From: an uncultured Algibacter sp.
Lineage (GTDB): Bacteria > Bacteroidota > Bacteroidia > Flavobacteriales > Flavobacteriaceae
Reading direction: 5' to 3'
Assembly: GCF_947495675.1 (NCBI RefSeq)
Contig: NZ_CANLZX010000003.1
Location: forward strand, 186,001-250,000
Length of the DNA stretch: 64,000 nucleotides
Program-made: the position numbers and the translations under genes
Shown: piece by piece, positions 35,566 to 44,913 of the stretch
How the letters are laid out: each line of letters starts with the position of its first letter
Numbering within the stretch: position 1 is the stretch's first letter
The notes under the pieces: model-generated
What the model was told of the DNA's origin: nothing
The model's database searches: none
Seen by the model: the letters and a program-made list of their open reading frames with translations, nothing else

Positions 35566-37011
35566 CTATTCAACATAATCTATACTAATCTCATCTAATT
35601 CATAAATACCATCAAACGTATCTTGCCCACTTCCTGTATATTTAAATGCGATATGAATTATTCCTGTAATACAAGATAAATCGACATTTCCAGAGCTAAA
35701 CCACTCGACAAAAGAATCGGAATCCTTTACTACATAAGCGGCAGATAACACTCCCCATTTAGCAGAGGTAACATTAGCTTCGGTTCCATCCCAATCTACA
35801 GAATATAATACTTCCATATAACTACTATCAGCCAAACTATTAGACGTTTTAAAACGCAACGTTTCGCCATCTTGAGCATCTAAATTTATACTTGGTGTAA
35901 TTAACCAACCTATATTACTTATATCTCCAGAACTACTAGATTGAAATCTAGCAGAACGCCCTAATGATGCATTTGATGATGTTGACGAATAGCCTTCCCA
36001 AGCTTCTGTACCTGTTTCTATATAATTTGTCCAACCATCAATCGCTATTGGTTTATTATTTTTTTGAGGTTCAAAATCTTCATACAAAATATTTCCTGAA
36101 CCTACAGTAGGTGCTAATCCACAAGTTAATTCCTTAGGGTCGCATCGTGTTTCGCTATCAAAATTAACATCAGCAGAGCTATTAATAACTAACACATTAA
36201 AATTATCTCTAAAATCTCGACTAAAAATACCTAAAATACTACCTTGTCCTTGAGGCACAATTAAGGTTTTAAAATCAGAAAAGGTACTGGTTTGCATAAT
36301 CATTTGTATACCAGAATCGCAGCTTTCTAATAAACGAAGCCCATCGAACTCATCAAAAGATTCGCTTGCATAAGTTGCCCCTAATTCAAATCGATTTAAT
36401 TGCATATTATCTAATTGAATTAAAGTGTTTTCATCATTTTCATTTAAATCTGCTAAACCTGAAATTTTAGGTGTTATAGAGACTATTTCATTACTTCTAA
36501 TAACAATATCTTTATATTCAGCGGGTTGAATTTGTTCTACTTGAACCGCATCTCCTTTTCCAATGGTAATAACGCCACTAGTTTCTCCAATGGTTAAACC
36601 ATCCATTTTTACATATACTTTTTGCCCAAATTGATAGGTATCAGACAAACTACTCACATTAATATCAATTTTAAAACCTAGTCTTGGGTCGCTATCAGTA
36701 CTACTATCATCTGTTTTATTTTGAATGATTAATTCTTCAAAAAAGTTCCCTGATTTATCAGAAGACACCACATAACCTTCAATATATAAATCGGTTTCAT
36801 CATCAATAACCACGGTAGAATTACCACCATTTACAGCTTGCTCATAAAGTGATTTAATAGCTTTGAATGTTGTTATTTTTTCTTGTGGAATACTTGGTTC
36901 TGTTACAGAAATATCTGGGATACTATAATCATCATCCTTAACACAAGACCAAACTAAGAAAAGAATTAGAATGACTAACGATATTCTTTTAATGTTATAA
37001 ATATTATTCAT
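35566..37011 (-). CDS. DUF5689 lipoprotein with choice-of-anchor J-like C-terminal domain
   Basis: The 481-residue protein has a lipobox (LVWSC, Cys23). Residues about 45-290 fit DUF5689, an OB-like domain found beside nucleases and TonB receptors: DLYIEGYVVSSDKSGNFFEELIIQ (cited in part), QFGQKVYVKMDGL, LIQLDNMQL and GILGIFSRDFRD-like ILGIFSRDFRDNF. Residues about 310-480 form a jelly-roll of the choice-of-anchor J type (LYEDFEPQ ... WTNYIETGTEAWEG ... GWLITPSINL). It lies 10 bases after the TonB-dependent receptor gene on the same strand, so it is probably its surface partner. Ligand unknown; nucleic acid is suggested by context only. Confidence 0.85.
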   Translation of the reverse strand: MNNIYNIKRISLVILILFLVWSCVKDDDYSIPDISVTEPSIPQEKITTFKAIKSLYEQAVNGGNSTVVIDDETDLYIEGYVVSSDKSGNFFEELIIQNKTDDSSTDSDPRLGFKIDINVSSLSDTYQFGQKVYVKMDGLTIGETSGVITIGKGDAVQVEQIQPAEYKDIVIRSNEIVSITPKISGLADLNENDENTLIQLDNMQLNRFELGATYASESFDEFDGLRLLESCDSGIQMIMQTSTFSDFKTLIVPQGQGSILGIFSRDFRDNFNVLVINSSADVNFDSETRCDPKELTCGLAPTVGSGNILYEDFEPQKNNKPIAIDGWTNYIETGTEAWEGYSSTSSNASLGRSARFQSSSSGDISNIGWLITPSINLDAQDGETLRFKTSNSLADSSYMEVLYSVDWDGTEANVTSAKWGVLSAAYVVKDSDSFVEWFSSGNVDLSCITGIIHIAFKYTGSGQDTFDGIYELDEISIDYVE

Positions 37012-37021
37012 AATATGTTTT

Positions 37022-39823
37022 TTAAAATCTTACATTTAAATTCAGAAAATAGGTTGCACCTCTACCATACCAATATTTCGGGCCAAAAACAGGAGAATTT
37101 AAAGCTTTATCGTCTCGTAATTCTCTATAATTGGCATTTCTACCTTGCTCAAAACCACCAGTTTTATAAACAGCATCTAATAGGTTATTAATACTTGCAA
37201 AGAATCCAACATAGTATTTGCCAATTTTCCATGATTTTCCGCCTACCAAATTCACCGACATATAATCATCAAAACGTTCTTGCTGCAATAATTCTCTTGC
37301 CAAATCTTCATCGTAATCATTAAACACATTGCCATCAAAATCGGTATTAAAATTTGACGATCTGGTTAATGGGCTAACATCTACAAACGTATTTTGGAAA
37401 AAATTTACAGTAGCACCAAACCACCAAAAATCGGGATCGCGATACTCAAAACCCACCGAATATGCTTGTTGTGGACCAGACGCTAACTTATACCCTTTTA
37501 GGTTTGATTGCCCAAAATCTTTAAATCCGTTTACAAATCCAGCGGCTTCAGCCTCAGCATCTGGCTCTGTAGATAGAAATAAATTGGGATTATTAGCATA
37601 TGTAAATTGCCCCACCGCTGCTGCTCCTTTCAATTTAATTGTTGGTGTAACTTGCGCTTCTATTCCTAATTCTCCTCCAAAATGTTTTTTGTCTATACCT
37701 TGTAAAATCTCTTGAACAAAGGCTGTATTATCGCCACCAATACCATCGGCAAAAAAGAAAGATATCTCACTAGCATCAGAAATTTTAGTATAATAACCCG
37801 TTAATTTTGCTTTTACATTTGACGAACGGAATATATAACTCGCATCTAAAGATGCTATATTTTCATTTGAAATATTAGGAACCGTATTATGATTTTCTCT
37901 AGAATTTGAATACGTGTTTTGTATTGATGGTGCTCTTGAAATATAACCCGTATTAAAATCGAACACATGTTTTCCTGTTAGCTTAAATGTTAATCCTGCT
38001 TTTGCCCCAAAGCCTATAAATTTGAGTTTGTTTCCTTTACCAAATGAATTATCTGGAAAACCTCCATTTTGATAAATTCCTTCTCTTTGATACTGGGTGT
38101 TTTTCACACTTCCAGAAACGTAAAAATCGACTTTATTATACGTGAATTGAGATTGTGCATAAATACCTAATTCGTTTGCAAAAAGATTATAGTTGTATTT
38201 AAATTTATCGCCCTCGCCAACAATTCTGTTTGGGTTTAGTAAATCGTTTTGAGCTTCATTAATTTCTGTTGCAAAACCATCAACATCTAAATAGGTTGAA
38301 GCACCTAACAAGTCTAAAACTTGAGCAAAGTTTTCAGATTTCAAAGCTTTAAAGTGAATACCTGCATTTAGTATAACATTATCATTAATTTCATTATTTA
38401 AAATAGAATTTACAGATATTTGAGTGTCATCTACCCGGTCTTCATATAATGCATAAATGGCATTCCTTCCGTTATTGGCATTTCCAATATTAGCAGTATA
38501 CATAGCATTCCAATCTATTTGCCCATTATCTTGAAATGCTTTTAAAGCTTTATAAGCAACACTTAAATCATCAGGAAAATTACGTTCGGCATAACTAGGT
38601 AACTTTTGGTAATACGTTGGGCTTGGGTTTGCACCGCCTCCTTGAGGAAATCCATCAATTAAATCGGTACCATTATAATCTAAACGACTGTTGCTTAATT
38701 TCCCAAATTGGTAGCCAATATTTGTGTTTAAAGTTGTTTTACTATTTAGGTTCCAATAATGATTCAACATAATTATAGGCTCATTAACTTCTTTAATTCT
38801 AGAATTTCGTTTTTCGCCATCTTGCCAGCCCCAATATTCGTTGTACTTTATATCCTTTAAATCGAAAACCTCTTGAGTATTTGGAGATGATTTACCTCTA
38901 CGATTAGGCGTATACATAGCGGTTAAATTAAGGCTGTGGTTGTCATTTATTTTCTTTTCTACGGAAGTAAAAAAAGAATTAGAGTTATAATTTGTTGCAT
39001 CTTGATAGCCTTCATTTCCCCAGCGTCTGCCTATAGAAACTGTATATGCCCAATTATTTTTTAATAACCCTGAAGCATGAGTTGCCATGAATCGATTAGT
39101 GTAACTTCTATTTGAAGACGAATAGGTTAATCTACTACCTGGTCTAGCCTTTGAAGCTCTAACATTTATATTTGTACTTCCTAAAACGCCACCAAAATTA
39201 TAATTTGATGGTGTTAGTCCCCATGTTAATTCTTGATTACGCAATACATCATTTAAACCACCCCAATTACTCCATTGTGGCCTTCCGTTATAGGTTTTAT
39301 TCATTTCGATGCCATTGATTAGAACAGACCCGTTATTAGAATCTAAACCACGTACTCGAAAGAATGAGGAACTAAACTCAAAAGCTGCAGTTCTTTGAAA
39401 AACATCTAGTGACGATGCTAACAGCCCTGAAATATTATCGGCGCCACTAACATCGTCATTCAACTCATCATCAGAAAGAGTAATAGTAAATAAATCTGCG
39501 GTTAGAGAAGGATCTCTTTCTAAAACCATATCTGTTATATTAACAGTTTCTCCCTCATTTACAGTTATAGGATAGCGCTTAGAAATAAATCCAGTTTTGA
39601 AAATTCTTAGAATTTGTTCTCCTAAGGGAATATTTTCTTTAAAAATGAATGTTCCTAAAGCATTTGTAAGTTGAGTTGCTCCAGAATCTTGAATTGTTAC
39701 AGTAACTCCTTCAATAGGTTCTAAACTTACAGCATCTATAACACTACCTTTAATTAAGGTGTTTTGAGCATTTATGGAAATTGAAAAAAATCCGAATAAA
39801 AAAATGAGGGTTATTTTATTCAT
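37022..39823 (-). CDS. TonB-dependent receptor with carboxypeptidase-like N-terminal domain
   Basis: The ATG at 39823 (MNKITLIFLFGFFSISINAQ) gives a proper signal peptide and 933 residues; an ATG 18 bases upstream adds a spoiling MCLIII. Then come a CarboxypepD_reg-like beta domain (GSVIDAVSLEPIEGVTVTIQ), a plug (RVRGLDSNNGSVLINGIEMN) and a 22-strand-type barrel with terminal Phe (FLNLNVRF). It would import a ligand across the outer membrane with TonB energy. It lacks a SusD-like partner; DUF5689 follows it instead. The ligand cannot be deduced from sequence. Confidence 0.92.
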   Translation of the reverse strand: MNKITLIFLFGFFSISINAQNTLIKGSVIDAVSLEPIEGVTVTIQDSGATQLTNALGTFIFKENIPLGEQILRIFKTGFISKRYPITVNEGETVNITDMVLERDPSLTADLFTITLSDDELNDDVSGADNISGLLASSLDVFQRTAAFEFSSSFFRVRGLDSNNGSVLINGIEMNKTYNGRPQWSNWGGLNDVLRNQELTWGLTPSNYNFGGVLGSTNINVRASKARPGSRLTYSSSNRSYTNRFMATHASGLLKNNWAYTVSIGRRWGNEGYQDATNYNSNSFFTSVEKKINDNHSLNLTAMYTPNRRGKSSPNTQEVFDLKDIKYNEYWGWQDGEKRNSRIKEVNEPIIMLNHYWNLNSKTTLNTNIGYQFGKLSNSRLDYNGTDLIDGFPQGGGANPSPTYYQKLPSYAERNFPDDLSVAYKALKAFQDNGQIDWNAMYTANIGNANNGRNAIYALYEDRVDDTQISVNSILNNEINDNVILNAGIHFKALKSENFAQVLDLLGASTYLDVDGFATEINEAQNDLLNPNRIVGEGDKFKYNYNLFANELGIYAQSQFTYNKVDFYVSGSVKNTQYQREGIYQNGGFPDNSFGKGNKLKFIGFGAKAGLTFKLTGKHVFDFNTGYISRAPSIQNTYSNSRENHNTVPNISNENIASLDASYIFRSSNVKAKLTGYYTKISDASEISFFFADGIGGDNTAFVQEILQGIDKKHFGGELGIEAQVTPTIKLKGAAAVGQFTYANNPNLFLSTEPDAEAEAAGFVNGFKDFGQSNLKGYKLASGPQQAYSVGFEYRDPDFWWFGATVNFFQNTFVDVSPLTRSSNFNTDFDGNVFNDYDEDLARELLQQERFDDYMSVNLVGGKSWKIGKYYVGFFASINNLLDAVYKTGGFEQGRNANYRELRDDKALNSPVFGPKYWYGRGATYFLNLNVRF

Positions 39824-39956
39824 AATAATTATGAGACACATAAAATATTAAAAAGTAACAAGTTTCTCGCAGGAATTTACAACAATTATTATAAATCGTA
39901 ACTTTGGCTTAAGTTTTGTATTATAGCAATGAGGAAAAAAATCTATAAATAATTAC

Positions 39957-41006
39957 ATGAAATTTATAAAATTTAGTATTCCAATTTTATTTTTAAGTCT
40001 GTTTATTAATTTAAATGCACAAGACAAAAAATTTAAAATACATACTGTTGCCTTTTATAATCTTGAGAATTTATTTGATACCATAAATGATCCTACGAAA
40101 TTTGATGAGTATAGTCCAATGATGGAACTTAAAACTAATCGTGGAGAAGCATACAAGAAAAAAATAAGTAATATGGCGCGTGTTATATCTGAGATTGGTA
40201 AGGATATAACTCATAATACACCAGCTATTTTAGGTGTTTGCGAAATAGAAAATAAAGAAGTTTTAGAAGATCTTGTTAATGATTCCGCTTTACTTAAAAA
40301 ACAATATGCTATAATTCATTATGATTCTCCAGATATTAGAGGAATAGATGTTGCACTATTATACCAAAAAAACTTATTCACACCAATTAGTTCAAGTTCT
40401 CATATTTTAAAAATTTATGATGATGAAAACAAAAAAAGGATTTATACTAGAGATCAATTGTTGGTAAGTGGAAAATTAGATGGTGATTTAATTCACCTTA
40501 TAGTTAATCATTGGCCATCTAGACGTGGTGGAGAATCCAAGAGTAGACCAAAACGTGTTGCAGCTGCAAAACTAAATAAACGTATTGTTGATTCGCTTCA
40601 AGCGATTAATCCTTATGCTAAAGTTATTATTATGGGAGATCTAAACGATAACCCCAATAATGCAAGTGTAAAAACTGTATTAAAAGCAAAAAATGAAAAA
40701 CGTAAAGTAGGTTTAAAAGGTATTTATAATCCATTTACAAATTTTTATAAAAAAGGATTAGGGACTACAGCATACCGAGATTCGTGGAGTTTATTTGATC
40801 AAATTATGATAACAAAACCTTTAGTAGAAAAAGAGTATGCTTCCTTTAGATATTATAAAGCTGGTATTTTTAATAAACGTTATTTAATTCACAAAACAGG
40901 CACCTATAAAGGGTACCCATATAGAAGTTGGTCTGATGGTGGATTTAGCAATGGATTTAGCGACCATTTTCCAGTTTACATGTACCTAATTAAAGCGGTT
41001 AATTAA
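39957..41006 (+). CDS. Exported endonuclease/exonuclease/phosphatase (EEP) family protein
   Basis: The 349-residue protein has a signal peptide (MKFIKF ... NLNAQ, about 21 residues). The EEP catalytic set is complete: FYNLENLFDT (Asn and metal region), CEIENKE (metal-binding Glu), RGIDVALLY, NHWPSRRGGE (catalytic His), MGDLNDNPNN (Asp/Asn) and SDHFPVYM (Asp-His). Such enzymes cut DNA, RNA or other phosphodiesters with Mg2+. It is divergent from the TonB receptor across a 133-base gap holding a TAACTTTG box (39899-39906). It is the intact paralog of the broken gene at 34184, which lacks a signal. Confidence 0.9.
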   Translation: MKFIKFSIPILFLSLFINLNAQDKKFKIHTVAFYNLENLFDTINDPTKFDEYSPMMELKTNRGEAYKKKISNMARVISEIGKDITHNTPAILGVCEIENKEVLEDLVNDSALLKKQYAIIHYDSPDIRGIDVALLYQKNLFTPISSSSHILKIYDDENKKRIYTRDQLLVSGKLDGDLIHLIVNHWPSRRGGESKSRPKRVAAAKLNKRIVDSLQAINPYAKVIIMGDLNDNPNNASVKTVLKAKNEKRKVGLKGIYNPFTNFYKKGLGTTAYRDSWSLFDQIMITKPLVEKEYASFRYYKAGIFNKRYLIHKTGTYKGYPYRSWSDGGFSNGFSDHFPVYMYLIKAVN

Positions 41007-41012
41007 GTGTTT

Positions 41013-41453
41013 CTATCCCAACCAAGTACTCCAAGGAATTCTAGATAAAAATAAGACTAATGCTATAGTATAGAAAATTGCTATGGTCTTTAATTTAGCG
41101 CTAGATGTTAGTTTCTTTTTATGTTTTGAGTAGCCAATTGTAATTAATGCTACAGCAATAATGTTTATTAAAGGATGCTCTATTAAATATAATCTATTTA
41201 TAGAATCTTTCATTATTTCGCCCATACCAGATTCGCTAAAAAGTTGCAATCTTGGTGACACAAAATATAATACTAACCCAATTAGTAATTGAATATGAGA
41301 CACTATAAGTGCAAATAATGATTTTCTAAAATCGTTTGCTCCATATTCTTTATCGCCAATTGTCTTAAAAATGGCATTTACTGTTGCAATTATTAAAATT
41401 AGGAGCACTAAATAAGCCCAATAAGAGTGAAGTGATTTTACAACGTCGTACAT
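41013..41453 (-). CDS. Four-helix membrane protein (often labelled cytochrome B)
   Basis: The 146-residue protein has four hydrophobic helices and His residues in LHSYWAY, VSHIQLL, IEHPLIN and KHKKKL. The pattern resembles short flavobacterial proteins labelled cytochrome B in databases. Paired His in helices could bind heme, but the spacing does not prove it. It converges on the EEP gene with 6 bases between stops and lies downstream of nothing in its direction except a terminator at 41501-41527. A role in the nuclease locus is not evident. Confidence 0.65.
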   Translation of the reverse strand: MYDVVKSLHSYWAYLVLLILIIATVNAIFKTIGDKEYGANDFRKSLFALIVSHIQLLIGLVLYFVSPRLQLFSESGMGEIMKDSINRLYLIEHPLINIIAVALITIGYSKHKKKLTSSAKLKTIAIFYTIALVLFLSRIPWSTWLG

Positions 41454-41500
41454 GATTCTTTATTTTTATTAAAAGCAAATGTAATAATTAAAAGCATAAA

Positions 41501-41527
41501 AAAACCGCTTTGTTAAAAAGCGGTTTT
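41501..41527 (-). terminator. Terminator of the endonuclease I gene
   Basis: Stem AAAACCGCTT (41501-41510) with AAGCGGTTTT (41518-41527), about 10 bases past the stop at 41538; the minus strand ends in a T-run. Confidence 0.85.
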
Positions 41528-41537
41528 AAAATATTAT

Positions 41538-43163
41538 TTAGTTCCATTTATTTTCCGCAGCATCACCACCCCAAATTAATGTAGCTAGATAAGCATTGTC
41601 TATAAACGGATTTCTGTTGCCTTGTGCAGCATAAATAACGTTATTTCTTTGCTCTTCGAATGCAGAAACAGGATCTTCAAGATTCCATTTTAAAAACAAC
41701 TCTAAACTACCAATTGTATTAAAAGATTCTCCGTATCTTATATTTAAATATAAAATCATCCTAGCAACATCTCCTTTCCATTCATCACCAGGAAACCATT
41801 TTTCTCCTATAAGCTTATATGTTCCACTTCCGTCTGTAAAAGCATAATTAAGTCTATCGCTATTTACTGTTGCATCACAAGATCTTAAATGATGTAAATC
41901 TGCCTTAACAATTTCATCTTTTTCAGCACCACCATCTCCTCCTGCATATAATGATTGTGGATATATGTGCTCTGTATTAAATGTTTGTGGTGAGTATGCG
42001 TTGGAACCTGAAGTATACTCTTCCCAATACCTACTTTCACCAGAATACATTAAAATAACATTATCACTATTACTTAAATCGGCGTCGGCTAGATATAAAT
42101 AATTATGTCGTTGTGTGTAAGCAAGAATAGTGGTATGATTAGTTACTGTAAGATCTTCTAATTCATCAAACATTAAATCGCCATCTTCTGAAAAAATAAC
42201 ATCATTATAATAATCTATAATTTCTGCAGGTATGTTAAAGTCTAAAGGTGCAATTACTGTAACAGTAACTGTAGCTGTAGAGCATGTTGGGGTTGGTGAA
42301 TCGTCATCACAAATGGTATAGGTAAACGAGTCTATACCAGTAAAATCTGTTTGTGGAGAATAACTAACAGTACCATCTGCATTTAATACAACTGTTCCTT
42401 GAGTTAAAGCATTATCTATTGCTGTTATTACTGCATCATCAATTACTGTGTCATTTTCTAAGATATTTAATGTGTTAGATGTTGCGTTTGCAAAAATATT
42501 AACAGCATCATTATTTGCAACTGGTACACCTTCATCTAATACATTAATTGTAACTGTTGCTGTTACACAAGTTGCTATTGCATCATTATCACACAATGTG
42601 TATGTAAATGTATCTTCTCCAGAAAAACCATTCATTGCTGTATAAGATACTGTGCTATCATTATTTAAAATTACAATACCTGTACTTGATGTCGCATCAA
42701 TAGAAGTTAATATAGCTCCATCTACTATAGTATCGTTATCTAAAAGCGTTGTAAATATTGTTGTGGTATTTTCTGTGACTTCAAAAGTATCATTTTCAGC
42801 AACTGGATTTCCTGTATCTGAAACTGTTACAGTTACAGTTGCTACTGCACAATTTGGATTACTTAAACCATCACAAATTGTATATGTAAATGTATCTGTA
42901 CCAGTAAAATTATTCGCAGGTGTATATATTAGTTTGTTAGAAGCTTCGTTAATTGTCCCGCTATTAACTGAGGTTGCATCAAAATCGGTAAGCATTGCAT
43001 TATTAGTAAGTGTATCGTTATTTAAAACACTTATGGATATTGATGTATTTTCTAAAGTAATTGCTGTATCATTGGCTGCAACTGGAGGATTTTCTTCAAC
43101 ACCATCATCACTTCCGCCACATCCAAAAAGTAATACAACTAAAAAAAGATAAACATATTTCAT
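41538..43163 (-). CDS. Endonuclease I-family lipoprotein with three Ig/cadherin-like repeats
   Basis: The 541-residue protein has a lipobox (LLFGC, Cys15). Three tandem repeats of about 95 residues follow (about 27-308), each of the form PVAxND ... LxNDT ... YTPxxxFTGxDTFTYTICD ... ATVTVTV, the bacterial Ig-like/cadherin-like type. The C-terminal nuclease domain has NTEHIYPQSL near residue 401 and DLHHLRSCDATVNSDR, matching the EndA/NucM active site (His as base, Asn in the metal site). The enzyme would degrade DNA or RNA at the cell surface, with the repeats as a stalk. It has its own terminators on both sides, so it is transcribed alone. Confidence 0.9.
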   Translation of the reverse strand: MKYVYLFLVVLLFGCGGSDDGVEENPPVAANDTAITLENTSISISVLNNDTLTNNAMLTDFDATSVNSGTINEASNKLIYTPANNFTGTDTFTYTICDGLSNPNCAVATVTVTVSDTGNPVAENDTFEVTENTTTIFTTLLDNDTIVDGAILTSIDATSSTGIVILNNDSTVSYTAMNGFSGEDTFTYTLCDNDAIATCVTATVTINVLDEGVPVANNDAVNIFANATSNTLNILENDTVIDDAVITAIDNALTQGTVVLNADGTVSYSPQTDFTGIDSFTYTICDDDSPTPTCSTATVTVTVIAPLDFNIPAEIIDYYNDVIFSEDGDLMFDELEDLTVTNHTTILAYTQRHNYLYLADADLSNSDNVILMYSGESRYWEEYTSGSNAYSPQTFNTEHIYPQSLYAGGDGGAEKDEIVKADLHHLRSCDATVNSDRLNYAFTDGSGTYKLIGEKWFPGDEWKGDVARMILYLNIRYGESFNTIGSLELFLKWNLEDPVSAFEEQRNNVIYAAQGNRNPFIDNAYLATLIWGGDAAENKWN

Positions 43164-43185
43164 AATAAAAGTTTTATATAAAGAT

Positions 43186-43219
43186 AAAAAAACCTCTTAG
43201 TGTTAGTAAGAGGTTTTTT
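43186..43219 (-). terminator. Terminator after the repeat lipoprotein gene
   Basis: Near-perfect stem of 13 bp (AAAAAACCTCTTA with TAAGAGGTTTTTT) and a short loop, 17 bases past the stop at 43237. Confidence 0.87.
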
Positions 43220-43236
43220 AAAATTGAATTAAGGTT

Positions 43237-44901
43237 TTAGTTTGCTACCCAAACGCCACCTGTTTTGATAACACTAATGCTTTCAATACCTGTTGCACCT
43301 GTATAAACTACCATGTTTAAAACATATTTTTGACCTTCTAGAGCACCTGGGTCTATAGAGTCTAATAATACATTAGCTACTTCTATCAACATATCGTCAC
43401 TCCAGTAATTATCACTTCCATCTCTTCTATCAAAACTTCCAAAGAAACCAACGTTATCTGCAGGTCCAGGATAAATATCTATAAAAGCATCTGAAATAAA
43501 TGCCACATCTGCAGATAGTAATGTATAGTTAATAGTATTATCTGGTACCCATACACCATCTTCAAAACCATATTGGAAAGATGTTTCAATAATATCTGGA
43601 GTTAAAGTCCATTTATCACCATCAAAAATACTGTGTCCGTATTTAGCATTTGTAGATCCAGAGAAATAATCATATTGAACCATTGCTACATCACCTGCTT
43701 GAGCATAAGGGAATAATCCTTCTAAAAAGATATCTAAGATGTAGATATTACTACTACTAAAGTTTGGAAATCTAAACCCGAATGAATCGAAATCTTTTTT
43801 AGTAAACACATAAGGGAATTGCCAATCGCCATCGTTTTTAGCGACTACAGTAGTAACTTCTACAATAGTTGCATTAGGAACATAGGCTCCAGCTGTATAT
43901 AATAAGGTTACAGTTTCTGTGGCAACAGAACCATTGTAAACAGCATAAGTTACAGCATAAACATCACCTTCTGTTGCCATTGGTAAAATAATATTTAAAC
44001 CTTCAAGAATCATATCTTCACTCCAGTAATTATCACTAGTAGGTCTAACATCAAAGCTACCAAAGCGTCCTAAGTTTTCAGCAGGACCTGGGTATGTAGC
44101 TCCTAAATCGGTAGCTATCATATCATAATCTGTTCCAGTTAATGTATATTCTGTTGCAGTTGTTCCACTTGCCTCAACGTCTAGTTTTGTAAACCCGTAT
44201 CCGTTATATTGAACTGTAAATGTTTCAGAGAAGTTTGTACCACCATCATAAATAGCAAATGTAATTGCTACAACTTGACCAAGGTTATATTCGCCTCCTA
44301 ATAATTCTGTAAATCCTTCTAATAACATCTCATCAGACCAATATGCATCTCTATCTGATCTTCTATCAAAATTTTGAAATCTAATTGCACTTTCAGTAGC
44401 TTCTGGATATGCAGCACTTAAAGCATTACCAATAGTTTCAAAATCATCATCAGATAATGTATAAGATAATATATCTGCATTATAAGTTAACTCTACAAAA
44501 GTTCCGTTAAGTGCTGTTTCATAGTTAGTACCTAAGTAACCATCAACTTCATTTAAATTTGATAATGTTTCTGTAGTAGACATTACTTCTAACAGAGTTT
44601 CATCATATAAATCATAAGTAACATTAACTAAAGAACCTTCTCCCCAAACAGGGTATTTATCTGCTAAAAAGTCTGGTATTACTTGATCTGCTAAATCTTG
44701 AGTCATAAAATACTCTACAGAGTCTAACTCTTTTTCATATAAAGCATAATCTTCAGAAGTAAAAGTATAAGTTTCTTCGGCTTTAATAAAATCAATTCCA
44801 GCTCTTTCTTGCGAATCTAGATCGTTATAAATATCTTCCATAGGATTACAACCTGTAAAGACTGCACCTAAAATCATTAAACTATAAATTATTTTTTTCA
44901 T
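43237..44901 (-). CDS. Lipoprotein built of repeated SFDRR-x-NYWSDDM modules, unknown function
   Basis: ATG 44901 gives 554 residues; a TTG two codons upstream is less likely. The lipobox is VFTGC (Cys18 or so). After a divergent first unit come at least three copies of a module of about 95 residues with consensus YTLxxxDY..I...L...YPGPAENxGxFGSFDxRxxSDNYWSDDMLxEGxN.IL ... Y.V.YAVY.G ... YTGGxYV (cited as a pattern); another unit near 350-420 is degenerate. I do not recognise a named family. It starts 12 bases after the stop of the TonB-dependent receptor upstream, in the position where SusD-like partners usually sit, so it is probably that receptor's surface-exposed ligand-binding partner. 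Confidence 0.75.
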   Translation of the reverse strand: MKKIIYSLMILGAVFTGCNPMEDIYNDLDSQERAGIDFIKAEETYTFTSEDYALYEKELDSVEYFMTQDLADQVIPDFLADKYPVWGEGSLVNVTYDLYDETLLEVMSTTETLSNLNEVDGYLGTNYETALNGTFVELTYNADILSYTLSDDDFETIGNALSAAYPEATESAIRFQNFDRRSDRDAYWSDEMLLEGFTELLGGEYNLGQVVAITFAIYDGGTNFSETFTVQYNGYGFTKLDVEASGTTATEYTLTGTDYDMIATDLGATYPGPAENLGRFGSFDVRPTSDNYWSEDMILEGLNIILPMATEGDVYAVTYAVYNGSVATETVTLLYTAGAYVPNATIVEVTTVVAKNDGDWQFPYVFTKKDFDSFGFRFPNFSSSNIYILDIFLEGLFPYAQAGDVAMVQYDYFSGSTNAKYGHSIFDGDKWTLTPDIIETSFQYGFEDGVWVPDNTINYTLLSADVAFISDAFIDIYPGPADNVGFFGSFDRRDGSDNYWSDDMLIEVANVLLDSIDPGALEGQKYVLNMVVYTGATGIESISVIKTGGVWVAN

Positions 44902-44913
44902 TTTCAAAGTTTT

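Noticed and set aside
41013..41453. A true cytochrome b
   Set aside because: The four helices contain scattered His but not the clear axial pairs of a b-type cytochrome, so only a membrane protein is claimed.
42448..43152. Long open frames on the plus strand opposite the endonuclease I repeats
   Set aside because: They mirror the Val/Thr-rich repeats on the coding strand, have no signal or start context and no recognisable domain.
43237..44901. SusD-like partner of the TonB receptor
   Set aside because: The protein is built of repeated beta-rich modules with no SusD helices or RagB/SusD motifs, so only the position, not the family, is SusD-like.
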